Assembly (NCBI GenBank): GCA_020346185.1
Contig: CP070775.1
Location: 1,453,046 to 1,507,165, forward strand
Reading direction: 5' to 3'
DNA: 54,120 nucleotides
Origin: Betaproteobacteria bacterium
GTDB taxonomy: Bacteria; Pseudomonadota; Gammaproteobacteria; Burkholderiales; Eutrophovitaceae
Both the position numbers and the translations under genes were made by a program. Each line of letters opens with the position of its first letter. Within the stretch, counting starts at the first letter, position 1. The notes under the pieces are model-generated. The model saw only the letters and a list, made by a program, of their open reading frames with translations. It did no database searches and was not told the origin of the DNA. Below, piece by piece: positions 43,113 to 51,437 of the stretch.

Positions 43113-44063
43113 TCACTCACCGATGACTTCGGGCTCTGTATCTTTGCTAACGGTATCCTGATCAACGACTACCTCGGGCTCTATGCCGCGATGCGTGCGC
43201 CAGCAACCTGACTCAATGCGCTCACCGATAATCGAACGGTCCGCAGCAACGTAAGTCCACGCCAGGCGTTTTGTGGAATGGTCGGTATCGACTTCGACCA
43301 GCGTGCGAACGTACTCATTGCCGTCGCTCGAGTAACCGCCAAACGTCTCGACGAAGTCGAGTGTTTTAAGTACCGGCCCGGCATCGGAGAAGCACATGAA
43401 CTCACCATGCACCACGTCCTGCTCATAATATTCGTGCACATCAAGCATCGGATAGTCGCCCGCAGTCGCATGCAACCGACCACGTGCGCGACCACGTAGT
43501 GTTTCTTCTGGGCCGTGTTGGCGGATAGCGTCGTGATTGGTCTCGCCGCGCATCAGCGTACCGTAGACAAATACACCCTCCGCAACGTGCCCGGACTGTT
43601 GATTGCGCGCCGCATCTTCGAGTTGCGTCGATGGCAAACCAAACGACTTCAACCCGCGAGACACGATCTGCGCATATTCGTCCGACGGCGGCACGAATCC
43701 TTCCTGTCGCTGCGGCGTAACCTGATAAGTTGTCACTGGCACGGGTCGGCCACCGCGTGTGATCGCCATGTGTTCGATGCGCGTGTAACAGCCCGCCGCC
43801 ACGCTCTCCTTGATGTCGAGCACTTCCCAGCCAATCTCGGTGACTTCAAACAAAGCGCCATGCACGAAGTGGCCCTTTCGCTCCCGAATATTCAATGCGC
43901 CCCCGGCACGCAGCACCGAGCGGTAATTGAACACGAGTTCGCAATCCGGGAGTAATGCCGGTCCGATCGGCTTCATACACGCCGGGTCGGCATCACAACG
44001 GGCACAAAACTGCGCCCAGTTTTCCGCGTCGAGATTAGAACCGTATGCGAAATAAATAGCCAT
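43113..44063 (-). CDS. Double-domain gamma-glutamylcyclotransferase family protein
   Basis: The 316-residue protein has two GGCT-fold domains: YFAYGSNL (4-11) starts the first, and VFVYGTLMRGETNH (164-177) starts the second (AIG2-like). The catalytic Glu is present in both, in LDIKESVAAGCY (Glu86) and LDFVETFGGYSSDGNEYVR (Glu239). GGCT enzymes release 5-oxoproline from gamma-glutamyl amines or peptides such as glutathione breakdown products. The two halves may act on different partners. The C terminus has a short acidic tail. The gene lies about 100 bases before the broken MAPEG gene and a few kilobases from gshA and GST. Confidence 0.88.
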   Translation of the reverse strand: MAIYFAYGSNLDAENWAQFCARCDADPACMKPIGPALLPDCELVFNYRSVLRAGGALNIRERKGHFVHGALFEVTEIGWEVLDIKESVAAGCYTRIEHMAITRGGRPVPVTTYQVTPQRQEGFVPPSDEYAQIVSRGLKSFGLPSTQLEDAARNQQSGHVAEGVFVYGTLMRGETNHDAIRQHGPEETLRGRARGRLHATAGDYPMLDVHEYYEQDVVHGEFMCFSDAGPVLKTLDFVETFGGYSSDGNEYVRTLVEVDTDHSTKRLAWTYVAADRSIIGERIESGCWRTHRGIEPEVVVDQDTVSKDTEPEVIGE

Positions 44064-44167
44064 CGTTATCTCATGTCCTGTTAAGGCAAACTCCTTGCCA
44101 GTGCATGTCGCTTCGGTGAATCACAACCTATGCCGGCCGCTCGCCCGCCACTCTGGTAGATATCTTC

Positions 44168-44476
44168 CTACTCCACCGATGACAAAACGTGAATCTGACG
44201 CGCCGCAATCAGGTCTTTCACCTTTGCGGCGTAGGCAGCCATGTGCGGCGCAACCGAATGTGCCCTCAGCGCTTCGGCGTCCTGCCATTTCTCGATCACC
44301 ATAAACGTGTCTGGGCCCAGAGGGCTTTGAAAAGCACCAAAGTCGGCATCGACGGCCGGCCCATATTCAATGCAACCTTTTTCCGCGCGAACCGCAGCAA
44401 GATTGTCGCGCGCCGCTTCGAGAATCTTTTCGCGCTGCCCCGGTTTGGCGGTAATTACCGCAACGACATGAATCAT
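44168..44476 (-). CDS. Antibiotic-biosynthesis-monooxygenase (ABM) domain protein
   Basis: The 102-residue protein is a single ABM domain of the dimeric alpha/beta ferredoxin-like fold: an early MIHVVAVITAKPGQREKILE strand-turn, CIEYGPAVDAD and TFMVIEKWQDAEALRAH. Members include quinol monooxygenases (YgiN-like) and heme or aldehyde binding proteins. The substrate cannot be assigned. The start at 44476 is chosen because GGAG lies five to six bases upstream and the family starts there; a longer in-frame start is spurious. It is between the double GGCT and the membrane cyclase on minus. Confidence 0.88.
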   Translation of the reverse strand: MIHVVAVITAKPGQREKILEAARDNLAAVRAEKGCIEYGPAVDADFGAFQSPLGPDTFMVIEKWQDAEALRAHSVAPHMAAYAAKVKDLIAARQIHVLSSVE

Positions 44477-44624
44477 ATCCGCTCCAATATCCAAAAAATG
44501 ATGAGAAAAGCTCCAACTGGCACCGAGGTTACCACCCAATTCGAATACTGCGCAGTTTAAACCTGCGCCAGCCGAAGTCTCCGTCCGCACGCCAGCCAGC
44601 GCCCGCCGCTCACCGGGCGCATGC

Positions 44625-46025
44625 TCATGCCTCCTGGACTACCACCAAGTCAACCGGAGAAGCGATGCCTTCCACGCTACTGGCCGGCCGGCCGTTCAGG
44701 TTGGCGCCTGCCATGTAACCCTGAGCCTGGGCGCGGCGGTACGCGTTGGCGCTGGCGAGCGCTGCCACTTTCTCTTGCTTGGTGTGGTTCTGCAGCTTCG
44801 CTGCGCGATTTACGGTGTCACCAACAACAGCATACTCGAGCCGTTGCTCATCGCCGATCGGTCCACACACGACGAGTCCGACCTCGATACCAATGCCTAC
44901 CCGGATTTCGGACAAACCGGCATTCGTCCGCTCAGCGCTCCAATCGGCAATCCCGCTCAAGAGTGTATGGGCACAGCGAAACGCGTCGGCGGCATAGGTA
45001 TTCGAAGGTTGCACTGCGCCAAAGGTGATCATTATTCCGTCGCCAAGAAAAGTCGTAATGCTGCCACCGTAGGAATGAACGATAGGAACGACGAGGTGCT
45101 GATATCTTCCCAGCAATGCGATGAGATCACGCGGAGAGAGCTGTGCCGCGAGCGCGGTAAAACCTCGCAAGTCGATAAACAACACCGCGGCTTCCCTTTC
45201 GTCACCGCGGCCAATTTCGGGAACATCGCGACCAGTACGCACGGATTCGGCGACGTTAGGTTCGAGGAAGCGCGACAGATTGTTGGCAGCCGTGTGCTCC
45301 GCCACGGCGCTGACCAGCAGGGCACGTGAGCGGGCAACCGCGATTGCCAGGATGACTGTCACCACAATAATGGAAATGATCTTGTCGATCTCTGCGCCAA
45401 TCAAGATGGTTGCCGAGGTCATGTACTCGACGTAATCACGCGTAACACGCTCGGTACCATCTGGCTCGAACACCGCGTAGCCGACCAGCGCCAGCCAGCC
45501 GATCGCCGCCGTCAGGCCGGTGACCAGAAGGTACTTGGGAGAAAAAGACAGTGCCCGCAGCGAAATAAAGATGAAAACGTAAAGCAGCGTTGGCGCTTTT
45601 AGATAAAAGGCGGCGGGTTGCCCATACTGCACATGAAAGCTCCAGACAGCGACGAGCAGAATAGCGATATCGGCAACTGCCGACATCACCAGTACCCATG
45701 GCGGCAGAATCGTTCGATAAGAAAAATAAAGTCGCAGCAAAGTGAACAGCGTGTAACCGCCAAGCACCCACGGGATCGGTGCAAATGGCGCGTCTTCTGT
45801 AAAAGTCTTCGGGGCTGCGAAATACAGAAGGGCAAACAGAGCGACAATGCCCAACTGAACCCAACCAACCAGCCTTTCCGCGCCACGGCGCGACTGGGTC
45901 AGTTGCGCCTGAGTCGCTTCGGGCAACAAGTGCTCAGGATTAGAAAAATTGAGCCCGGTGAGACGGAACAATAGGCTGCCGACACCTTGCTGCCGCCCGG
46001 TCTCAGCCACTTGTTCAGCCGCCAC
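44625..46025 (-). CDS. Membrane-bound class III adenylate/guanylate cyclase
   Basis: The 466-residue protein has a hydrophilic start (about 1-50), six likely membrane segments (about 52-230), and a class III cyclase domain (about 270-430). The metal-binding aspartates are in FIDLRGFT and in GDGIMITFGA. The substrate-binding and transition-state residues are in RVGIGIEVG and YAVVGDTVNRAAKL. It probably makes cAMP from ATP, as an integral membrane dimer. The start is GTG at 46025 with AGGAG about ten bases upstream. The upstream region holds a phased 15-bp repeat (46061-46165), which could affect expression. Confidence 0.93.
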   Translation of the reverse strand: MAAEQVAETGRQQGVGSLLFRLTGLNFSNPEHLLPEATQAQLTQSRRGAERLVGWVQLGIVALFALLYFAAPKTFTEDAPFAPIPWVLGGYTLFTLLRLYFSYRTILPPWVLVMSAVADIAILLVAVWSFHVQYGQPAAFYLKAPTLLYVFIFISLRALSFSPKYLLVTGLTAAIGWLALVGYAVFEPDGTERVTRDYVEYMTSATILIGAEIDKIISIIVVTVILAIAVARSRALLVSAVAEHTAANNLSRFLEPNVAESVRTGRDVPEIGRGDEREAAVLFIDLRGFTALAAQLSPRDLIALLGRYQHLVVPIVHSYGGSITTFLGDGIMITFGAVQPSNTYAADAFRCAHTLLSGIADWSAERTNAGLSEIRVGIGIEVGLVVCGPIGDEQRLEYAVVGDTVNRAAKLQNHTKQEKVAALASANAYRRAQAQGYMAGANLNGRPASSVEGIASPVDLVVVQEA

Positions 46026-46060
46026 TGATAATTTCTCCTGAATTCATTGCGCTGTTTTCA

Positions 46061-46165
46061 ATCGGTCCTGTTCCGATCGAACCGGTTTTGATCGACCTTG
46101 TCCATATTGACCGGATTCAGATTAATTCGGTTCGTGCTGACCCAATGCAAATCGACTTGATTCCA
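46061..46165. repeat. Seven-copy degenerate 15-bp tandem repeat
   Basis: Seven 15-base units follow one another without any gap: ATCGGTCCTGTTCCG, ATCGAACCGGTTTTG, ATCGACCTTGTCCAT, ATTGACCGGATTCAG, ATTAATTCGGTTCGT, GCTGACCCAATGCAA and ATCGACTTGATTCCA. Position 11 is T in all seven, positions 1-2 are AT in six, and Ala-rich position 5 is A in six. The phase never slips. A 15-base unit is five codons, and both strands can be read as degenerate pentads, but no credible gene uses them. The array lies between the start of the cyclase gene and the stop of the reductase gene. Confidence 0.75.
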
Positions 46166-46298
46166 ACTGCCCGGGAGCAGGCTTGGTCAAACCTGTCGCA
46201 GCAGCTTCTCCAAGACATCGCCGCCGTTACGCGCAATACGCAGACCGGCGTGCATTAGATGTGGCCTTCGCAGCCACCGGGAGCCGTGCAAAACTAGC

Positions 46299-47300
46299 CT
46301 ACTTGGTGGAGCGGTCTTCCTCGGCGGCCGCCGCTTCCAGCGCGGCATAATCGATCGGCGCTTCGTGCAATAGTTGCCGGCGGCTTTTCTCAACGCCCTT
46401 AATGATTGCCACCACCGCCCCGTTGTACGGTGCGGCGATACCCAACGCCTGCGCTTCACGCACCAGCGCACCGTTGATGGCATCAATTTCGGTTCGCCGC
46501 CCCTGCTCGACGTGTTGCAACATCGACGGCTTGTTAAAGCGCAGTTTCGAATGATGCAGGATCTTGCCACGCGGGTCAGATTCCGACAGCGTCCAGCCTT
46601 TGGCTTTGACGACCTGCAATACCTCATCGATGATGTGACCCTGCAGCTGCCTGAGCTCGGGCGTTCGGTAGACTTCGCCACTGCGCAAGCCCGTCACTGC
46701 CGCGATCGCGTTGACACCGCAATTGAGCACAAATTTTCCATAAACGTACGACATCGGGTCGTCCACCACTTCGGTCTCGATGCCCGCTTTGTTGAGCATG
46801 TCCGCTACCGCGATGATGCGATCAGAGCGACTGCCATCGAGCTCACCAATGGTGGTCATATCAGCGTTGGTATAAACCGAGCGGCCGGGTTCCGGGTGCG
46901 CGCCGCTGTTCATGGTGACTCCTGCGACCACCCTCGTCTTGCCCAGCTGCTCCACCAAGGCTTCGACATTGCCGATGCCGTTCTGCAAGGTCATGGCAAC
47001 CCCATCGGCCTTGAGCACCGCTTTCGCCGTTGCGGCGGCTTCACGGGTGGCGTTCGAGTCAGTAAAGATGATTGCCAGGTCGCAAGGCTCCAGACCCTCA
47101 TGCCTGGTATGGGCAGGAATTCTGATGACGTGGTCCCCACGCACGCCCTCGACCTTGAGGCCGTCACGGTTGATGATCGCAATATGATCCTCACGCACGT
47201 CTATCAGCGATACGTCATAGCCGGCATGTTTGAGAAGACCGCCATAGAATCCGCCCATGGCACCAGCACCGATCACATAAATCCGCCAGTCTCCGTTCAC
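46299..47300 (-). CDS. 2-dehydropantoate 2-reductase family protein
   Basis: The 333-residue protein is a ketopantoate reductase (ApbA/PanE-like). The cofactor motif is VIGAGAMGGFYGGLLKHAG near the N terminus, the catalytic Lys is in YGKFVLNCGVNAIAA, and a Glu/Asn pair is in IDAINGALVREAQALG. The classic enzyme makes pantoate for CoA synthesis with NADPH. Paralogues act on other 2-keto or 2-hydroxy acids. The start is GTG at 47300 with GAGG five bases upstream. The gene follows the enolase-superfamily gene by 32 bases and may belong to its pathway. Confidence 0.87.
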   Translation of the reverse strand: MNGDWRIYVIGAGAMGGFYGGLLKHAGYDVSLIDVREDHIAIINRDGLKVEGVRGDHVIRIPAHTRHEGLEPCDLAIIFTDSNATREAAATAKAVLKADGVAMTLQNGIGNVEALVEQLGKTRVVAGVTMNSGAHPEPGRSVYTNADMTTIGELDGSRSDRIIAVADMLNKAGIETEVVDDPMSYVYGKFVLNCGVNAIAAVTGLRSGEVYRTPELRQLQGHIIDEVLQVVKAKGWTLSESDPRGKILHHSKLRFNKPSMLQHVEQGRRTEIDAINGALVREAQALGIAAPYNGAVVAIIKGVEKSRRQLLHEAPIDYAALEAAAAEEDRSTK

Positions 47301-47332
47301 AGCAACCTCTGATTCAGGCTATAAATAACAAC

Positions 47333-48511
47333 TCACCAATCGCCTTTCGGCGGATGCGCGCGCACCGCTTCCTCGTTGATCTCGGTGCCCCAGCCGGGCC
47401 CTTCGGGCAGGCTAAGCATGCCATCCTTGACAACCGGTTTGAGGGTAAACAGATCATCATGCCATGGCACCACGTCGGGGTCGGTTTCCATAATGCGCAG
47501 GTTCGGCACCACCGCCGCCAGATGCGCACTCATCATCGTCGAAAGATGCCCGTAGAAATTATGCGGTGCGACATTCAATTCGTATGTGTCAGCCATGGCA
47601 GCAATCTTCAGTGACTCGCTGAATCCATTCCACGGTACGTCGATGATCGCGACATCCATAGACGCGTTTTCGAAATAAGGGCGATAGTCGCGACGACCGA
47701 ACAGACATTCACACGAGGCAATCGGTATTGTCGTGTGACGGCGAATATGCGCCAACGCTCTCGGGTCACGCGTATCGATCTCGACCCACATCAAATCGTA
47801 AGGCTCCATGGTGCGCGCCACTTGGAGGAACCCTTCCGTTTTGAAATTCCAGTTCAAATCGACCAGGATGTCCATGTCTTTGCCAGCGCCCTCGCGAAAA
47901 GCAGCGAGCTCATTACGCAGCGCTTCGTGCACATAGCGATCCGCGTTCAGGTCCGGGTAACCGTCACCGCGCCCAAATCCGCCATTGCGCACCTGCGGAT
48001 CACCATCGCCGAACAGCAGCACGTTCGTCTTGAGCGCCGTGTAGCCACTGGCTGCTACTTCACGCCCCAGCTCCACGATATCGTCATAACTGCGAACGGC
48101 GGGAATGCCCATTTTTTCACCCCATACCCGATAGGTGCCACAGTGCGACCAGTAGAGACGGATGCGCTCGCGCTGTGGCCCGCCAAACAATTCGTAAACG
48201 GGAATACCGAGCGCACGTGCCTTGACATCAATCAATGCATTTTCAATTGCAGCGATGGCTTGTTGGGCAATTCCCCCCTGTGCAGTCCGGGTACGAGCAT
48301 AGAGCCAGGCAGTGTGTGCTTCGAAGCTGCGTGGATCCAGGCCAAGCAGCAACTCGGCAAACTCTTCGATCATTGCCGTTACGCCGCGCCCGCCAAAGCT
48401 TTCGTTGTATTCGCTCCAACCGACCACGCCGTTATCTGCGGTTACCTTCAGGAAATCGAAATTTCTCCAGGCTCCGTCGGCGTGAAGGATGTCTATGCGT
48501 TCAATTTTCAT
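47333..48511 (-). CDS. Mandelate racemase / muconate lactonizing enzyme family protein
   Basis: The 392-residue protein is an enolase-superfamily member with the N-terminal capping domain and a modified TIM barrel. Metal-binding acids lie in DILVDLNWNF, MWVEIDTRD and IASCECLFG. A likely catalytic His is in APHNFYGHLS. This pattern suits sugar-acid dehydratases or racemases rather than muconate lactonization. I start at 48511 because AAGGGG lies about five bases upstream and the family begins with MKIERID. The ketopantoate-reductase-like gene is 32 bases downstream on the same strand. Confidence 0.9.
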   Translation of the reverse strand: MKIERIDILHADGAWRNFDFLKVTADNGVVGWSEYNESFGGRGVTAMIEEFAELLLGLDPRSFEAHTAWLYARTRTAQGGIAQQAIAAIENALIDVKARALGIPVYELFGGPQRERIRLYWSHCGTYRVWGEKMGIPAVRSYDDIVELGREVAASGYTALKTNVLLFGDGDPQVRNGGFGRGDGYPDLNADRYVHEALRNELAAFREGAGKDMDILVDLNWNFKTEGFLQVARTMEPYDLMWVEIDTRDPRALAHIRRHTTIPIASCECLFGRRDYRPYFENASMDVAIIDVPWNGFSESLKIAAMADTYELNVAPHNFYGHLSTMMSAHLAAVVPNLRIMETDPDVVPWHDDLFTLKPVVKDGMLSLPEGPGWGTEINEEAVRAHPPKGDW

Positions 48512-48703
48512 GTCGACCCCTTGTGGTGCTGGTTGCGGCACTTTGGCGTGTCACTGGCGAGAACGCCGAAACAGTGTACTTGGACACGGTCTGTTGGCAA
48601 GACGATTGTGCCAGTGTTTTCCCGCATAAAGAAACTTTTCCTGGACCGTCTGCTGATCTGGGACAATTTCACTACATACGCGCCGTTGAGGGAGCAAATC
48701 AAG

Positions 48704-49477
48704 ATGAGCCTTCAGTTACGCCAGGTCGCTTTGGTTGCGCCGGAACTCGCTCCCGCCATAAACGACCTTTCCGCAATATTCGGCATCGCTGTCTGTCACG
48801 TTGATTCTGGCCTCGCAATATGGGGGCTCGAGAACGCGCTGTTGCCGGTTGGGCAAAACTTTCTGGAAGTGGTCGCGCCTGTCGAGCAGGGCACGGCAGC
48901 CGGTCGTTATCTCGAACGGCGCGCTGGTGCCAGTGGCTATATGGTGATCTGCCAGACGGAGACACGCGAAAACCAGAACGCCTGCCGTGAGCGGGCCGCC
49001 GCCGTCGGCGTACGCGTTGCCTATGAGGATGATGAACGCGAGGGGTTCAGCATCATGCAGTTGCACCCACGCGATCTGGAGGTTGCCTTTTTCGAAATTG
49101 ACTGGGACATCGAATCCGATTTCGCTGGCCGCTGGGAACCTGCCGGCGGCAGTGACTGGACCTGTCATGTTCGCACCGAGCGAGTGCGTTCCCTCGTCGG
49201 CGTCGAACTGCAGTGCGAAAATCCTGTGGCGCTGGCGAAGAAATGGGCACACATCGCGGATGTGCCGGTAACCTCAGAAAACGGCAATCCCGCCGTAGCG
49301 TTGAATAACGCAAAGCTTCGCTTCGTGGGAATCGAAGATGGCCGCGGGCCGGGGCTTGGCGGCATCGATCTCGTCGTAAATGACCGTGACTCGATACTCG
49401 CCACTGCTAAGGCACGCAACGCCCATACGAGCGACGTGACGGTCATCGTATGCGGCACGCGTTTTTATCTCTTGTAG
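48704..49477 (+). CDS. VOC (glyoxalase-like) domain protein
   Basis: The 257-residue protein has vicinal-oxygen-chelate-type beta-alpha units. The first is around APAINDLSAIFGIAVC, GLENALLPVGQNFLEVVAPV and GYMVICQTE. The second is around VGVELQCENPVALAKKW and LRFVGIEDGRGPGLGGIDLVV. The likely role is a ring-cleavage dioxygenase relative, an isomerase or a small-molecule binding protein. Which one cannot be told. The ATG at 48704 has GGAG about nine bases upstream. It is divergent from the enolase-superfamily gene, sharing its ~190-base promoter region. Confidence 0.8.
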   Translation: MSLQLRQVALVAPELAPAINDLSAIFGIAVCHVDSGLAIWGLENALLPVGQNFLEVVAPVEQGTAAGRYLERRAGASGYMVICQTETRENQNACRERAAAVGVRVAYEDDEREGFSIMQLHPRDLEVAFFEIDWDIESDFAGRWEPAGGSDWTCHVRTERVRSLVGVELQCENPVALAKKWAHIADVPVTSENGNPAVALNNAKLRFVGIEDGRGPGLGGIDLVVNDRDSILATAKARNAHTSDVTVIVCGTRFYLL

Positions 49478-49792
49478 AGGCCCGCCACAGACAGCGGAAG
49501 GCGAAAGGTGCAGGCTGGGCTGACTTCGCTTAGTCCGCTGGGTTCGTCCGCATCAACGTCTTGACGGATCGCGCGACAACCGCCAACCCGGCCTGCCAGC
49601 ACCCGTCATGCAATCTCGGTGCCACTGCGCTCGGGGTCTGCTCGCCTCACAAAAAACAACTGAGCTTCACAATGGCAATCATACGCCCGCGGACTTCTTC
49701 GCACGCGTCGCCGCCAACGATTGCTGGCCTCGGCGATACCGCTGCGCACTCCGGCTCGTGTCGCGACAACCGCCTCCGTCAGTCTATGCTTC
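49478..49792. other. Convergent intergenic region, no gene seen
   Basis: About 315 bases between the ends of the VOC gene and the ThDP-enzyme gene. The overlapping plus-strand frames have no ribosome binding site and no recognisable sequence. I see no hairpin with a T-run that would be a clear terminator. Confidence 0.4.
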
Positions 49793-51334
49793 TCAAATAC
49801 GGAACTCGATTAGAAATGGCCCCTTTCGCGCAGACCCCGCCTTGAACACGTCGGCAAAGCCTTCGAGGGTCTCGACACGAGTTGCCTCCACTCCCATCCC
49901 ATTCGCCAAGCTGATCCAGTCAAGTTCCGGCCTCGACAAGTCGAACAATTCACCGGAGGCATGGCCCGGTTGCGCTCCGACGGCGAGCAGTTCCCCATGC
50001 AGAATTTTGTAGGCGCGGTTTGCGAACACGACATTGATTACATCGAGCTTTTCACGTGCCTGCGTCCACAGCGCCTGCACGGTGTACATGCCCGCGCCGT
50101 CGGCCTGCAGGCACACGACCTTGCGATCCGGGCAAGCCATTGCAGCACCGGTTGCGGCAGGGAATCCCTGCCCGATCGCGCCACCGGTAATTTGAATCCA
50201 GTCATGCGGCGCAGCATTGAAAGTCGGCGCCAGCAAGGCGCGGCCAGACGTGACACCATCTTCCGAAACAATACAGTTCTCCGGAAGTAGTGCCGCCAGC
50301 GTGGTCGCAAATGCGACCGGTTCGAATCTGCCTTCGAGAATCTGCGGCTCACTATCGGCCCGCGGAATGGATACCTTCTTCGGCGCACCGAGTTCGTCGG
50401 CAAGCGCATCCAAGGCCGAAATCAAATCCTGCTCGGGACGCGCCAGTACATGTGTAATCGAATCAGGCGGCGCCAGCAGGCTGGGCTTGTTGGGATAGGC
50501 AAAGAAACCTGTCGGCGGCTTGGCACCAACCAGCACCACGTGACGCACGCCGGAAAGCACCTCGATCGCCTTGTCGACGACATAGGGAATGCGATCCACC
50601 GGCACCCGTCCCCGGCCGCGCGCCATTCGCGGCAATTGGGTAGGGCAACGCAACACGGCGCCGGTCACATGCGCGACACGTTGCGCGGCCACCAGCCCCG
50701 GTTCCGACAATGCCTCTCCAGTCAGCACCAGCACGGACCGCTCGCCACTTCGCAGCGCTCTGGCGATGGAGCGGACTGTCTCGGGTGCCACTGATGGCGC
50801 TTCCGGCACAGGTAACGGGGCAGCGCTTTGGCCCCCTTCGCTCCAGGCAGTGTCTGCAGGCAATATCAACGTGGCAATCTGTCCCGGGTAAGTCCGGGCC
50901 GCCTGAACCGCGGCAGCGCCATCGCCCCCAACCCGCTGCGACGAGACGCTGGTCTTGACCCAGTGCGAAACGGTGCGAGCGAGCCCCTCGGTGTCGAAAG
51001 TCAGCGGGGTATCAAACGGACGATGATAGGTCGCGTGATCGCCGACGATGTTCACCATTGGCGAAAACGCCCGTCGCGCGTTGTGCACGTTGGACAGACC
51101 ATTGGCCAGGCCCGGTCCGCAATGCATTAGCGTGGCAGCCGGCTTGCCGCTCATACGTGCATAGCCATCGGCGCAGCCGGTCACAACAGTTTCGGCCAGA
51201 CCCAACACGCAGCGCATACCGTCGACCCTGTCGAGCGCAGCAACAAAATGCATTTCCGATGTGCCGGGGTTGGCAAAGCAGGTATCGACGCTGCTCGCCA
51301 GCAACGAGCGCACCAGGCTCTCAGCTCCATTCAT
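49793..51334 (-). CDS. Thiamine-diphosphate-dependent enzyme, acetolactate-synthase large-subunit-like
   Basis: The 513-residue protein is a ThDP-binding enzyme with the expected three domains. The catalytic Glu48 is in VLGLAETVVTGCADGYARM, the TPP motif in the C-terminal domain is ADGAGMYTVQALWTQ...FANRAYKIL (Ala in place of the first Gly of GDG), and there is no FAD-type middle motif. It is therefore closer to benzoylformate-decarboxylase-like or sulfoacetaldehyde-like groups than to true acetolactate synthase. The start at 51334 has AGGAG about ten bases upstream and matches family length. A paralogue lies at 39670. Neither has a small regulatory subunit gene. Confidence 0.86.
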   Translation of the reverse strand: MNGAESLVRSLLASSVDTCFANPGTSEMHFVAALDRVDGMRCVLGLAETVVTGCADGYARMSGKPAATLMHCGPGLANGLSNVHNARRAFSPMVNIVGDHATYHRPFDTPLTFDTEGLARTVSHWVKTSVSSQRVGGDGAAAVQAARTYPGQIATLILPADTAWSEGGQSAAPLPVPEAPSVAPETVRSIARALRSGERSVLVLTGEALSEPGLVAAQRVAHVTGAVLRCPTQLPRMARGRGRVPVDRIPYVVDKAIEVLSGVRHVVLVGAKPPTGFFAYPNKPSLLAPPDSITHVLARPEQDLISALDALADELGAPKKVSIPRADSEPQILEGRFEPVAFATTLAALLPENCIVSEDGVTSGRALLAPTFNAAPHDWIQITGGAIGQGFPAATGAAMACPDRKVVCLQADGAGMYTVQALWTQAREKLDVINVVFANRAYKILHGELLAVGAQPGHASGELFDLSRPELDWISLANGMGVEATRVETLEGFADVFKAGSARKGPFLIEFRI

Positions 51335-51424
51335 GACTATCGTGCTCCTAAATACCCGAGCGTGAAACCTAACACAAACATGGCGGGTCAAAACGACCTT
51401 CGCCAACGTTCACCTCAGCTTGTT

Positions 51425-51437
51425 TATACTCGCCGTC
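51425..51437 (+). promoter_or_regulatory. Possible promoter -10 with near-leaderless start
   Basis: TATACT (51425-51430) is a good -10 element, placed so that transcription would start at or next to the ATG at 51438. No ribosome binding site precedes that ATG. A good -35 is not visible at 16-18 bases. The arrangement could give a leaderless transcript for the first SUMF1-like gene. Confidence 0.3.

Noticed and set aside
46061..46165. CRISPR array
   Set aside because: The units are contiguous and degenerate, with no spacers and no cas genes nearby.
46187..46681. Minus-strand 164-codon frame
   Set aside because: It overlaps the ketopantoate-reductase-like gene in another frame with Arg/Ser-rich shadow composition.
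47735..48703. N-terminal extension of the VOC gene (to 580 codons)
   Set aside because: It overlaps the enolase-superfamily gene antisense. The VOC domain starts at 48704 with its own ribosome binding site.
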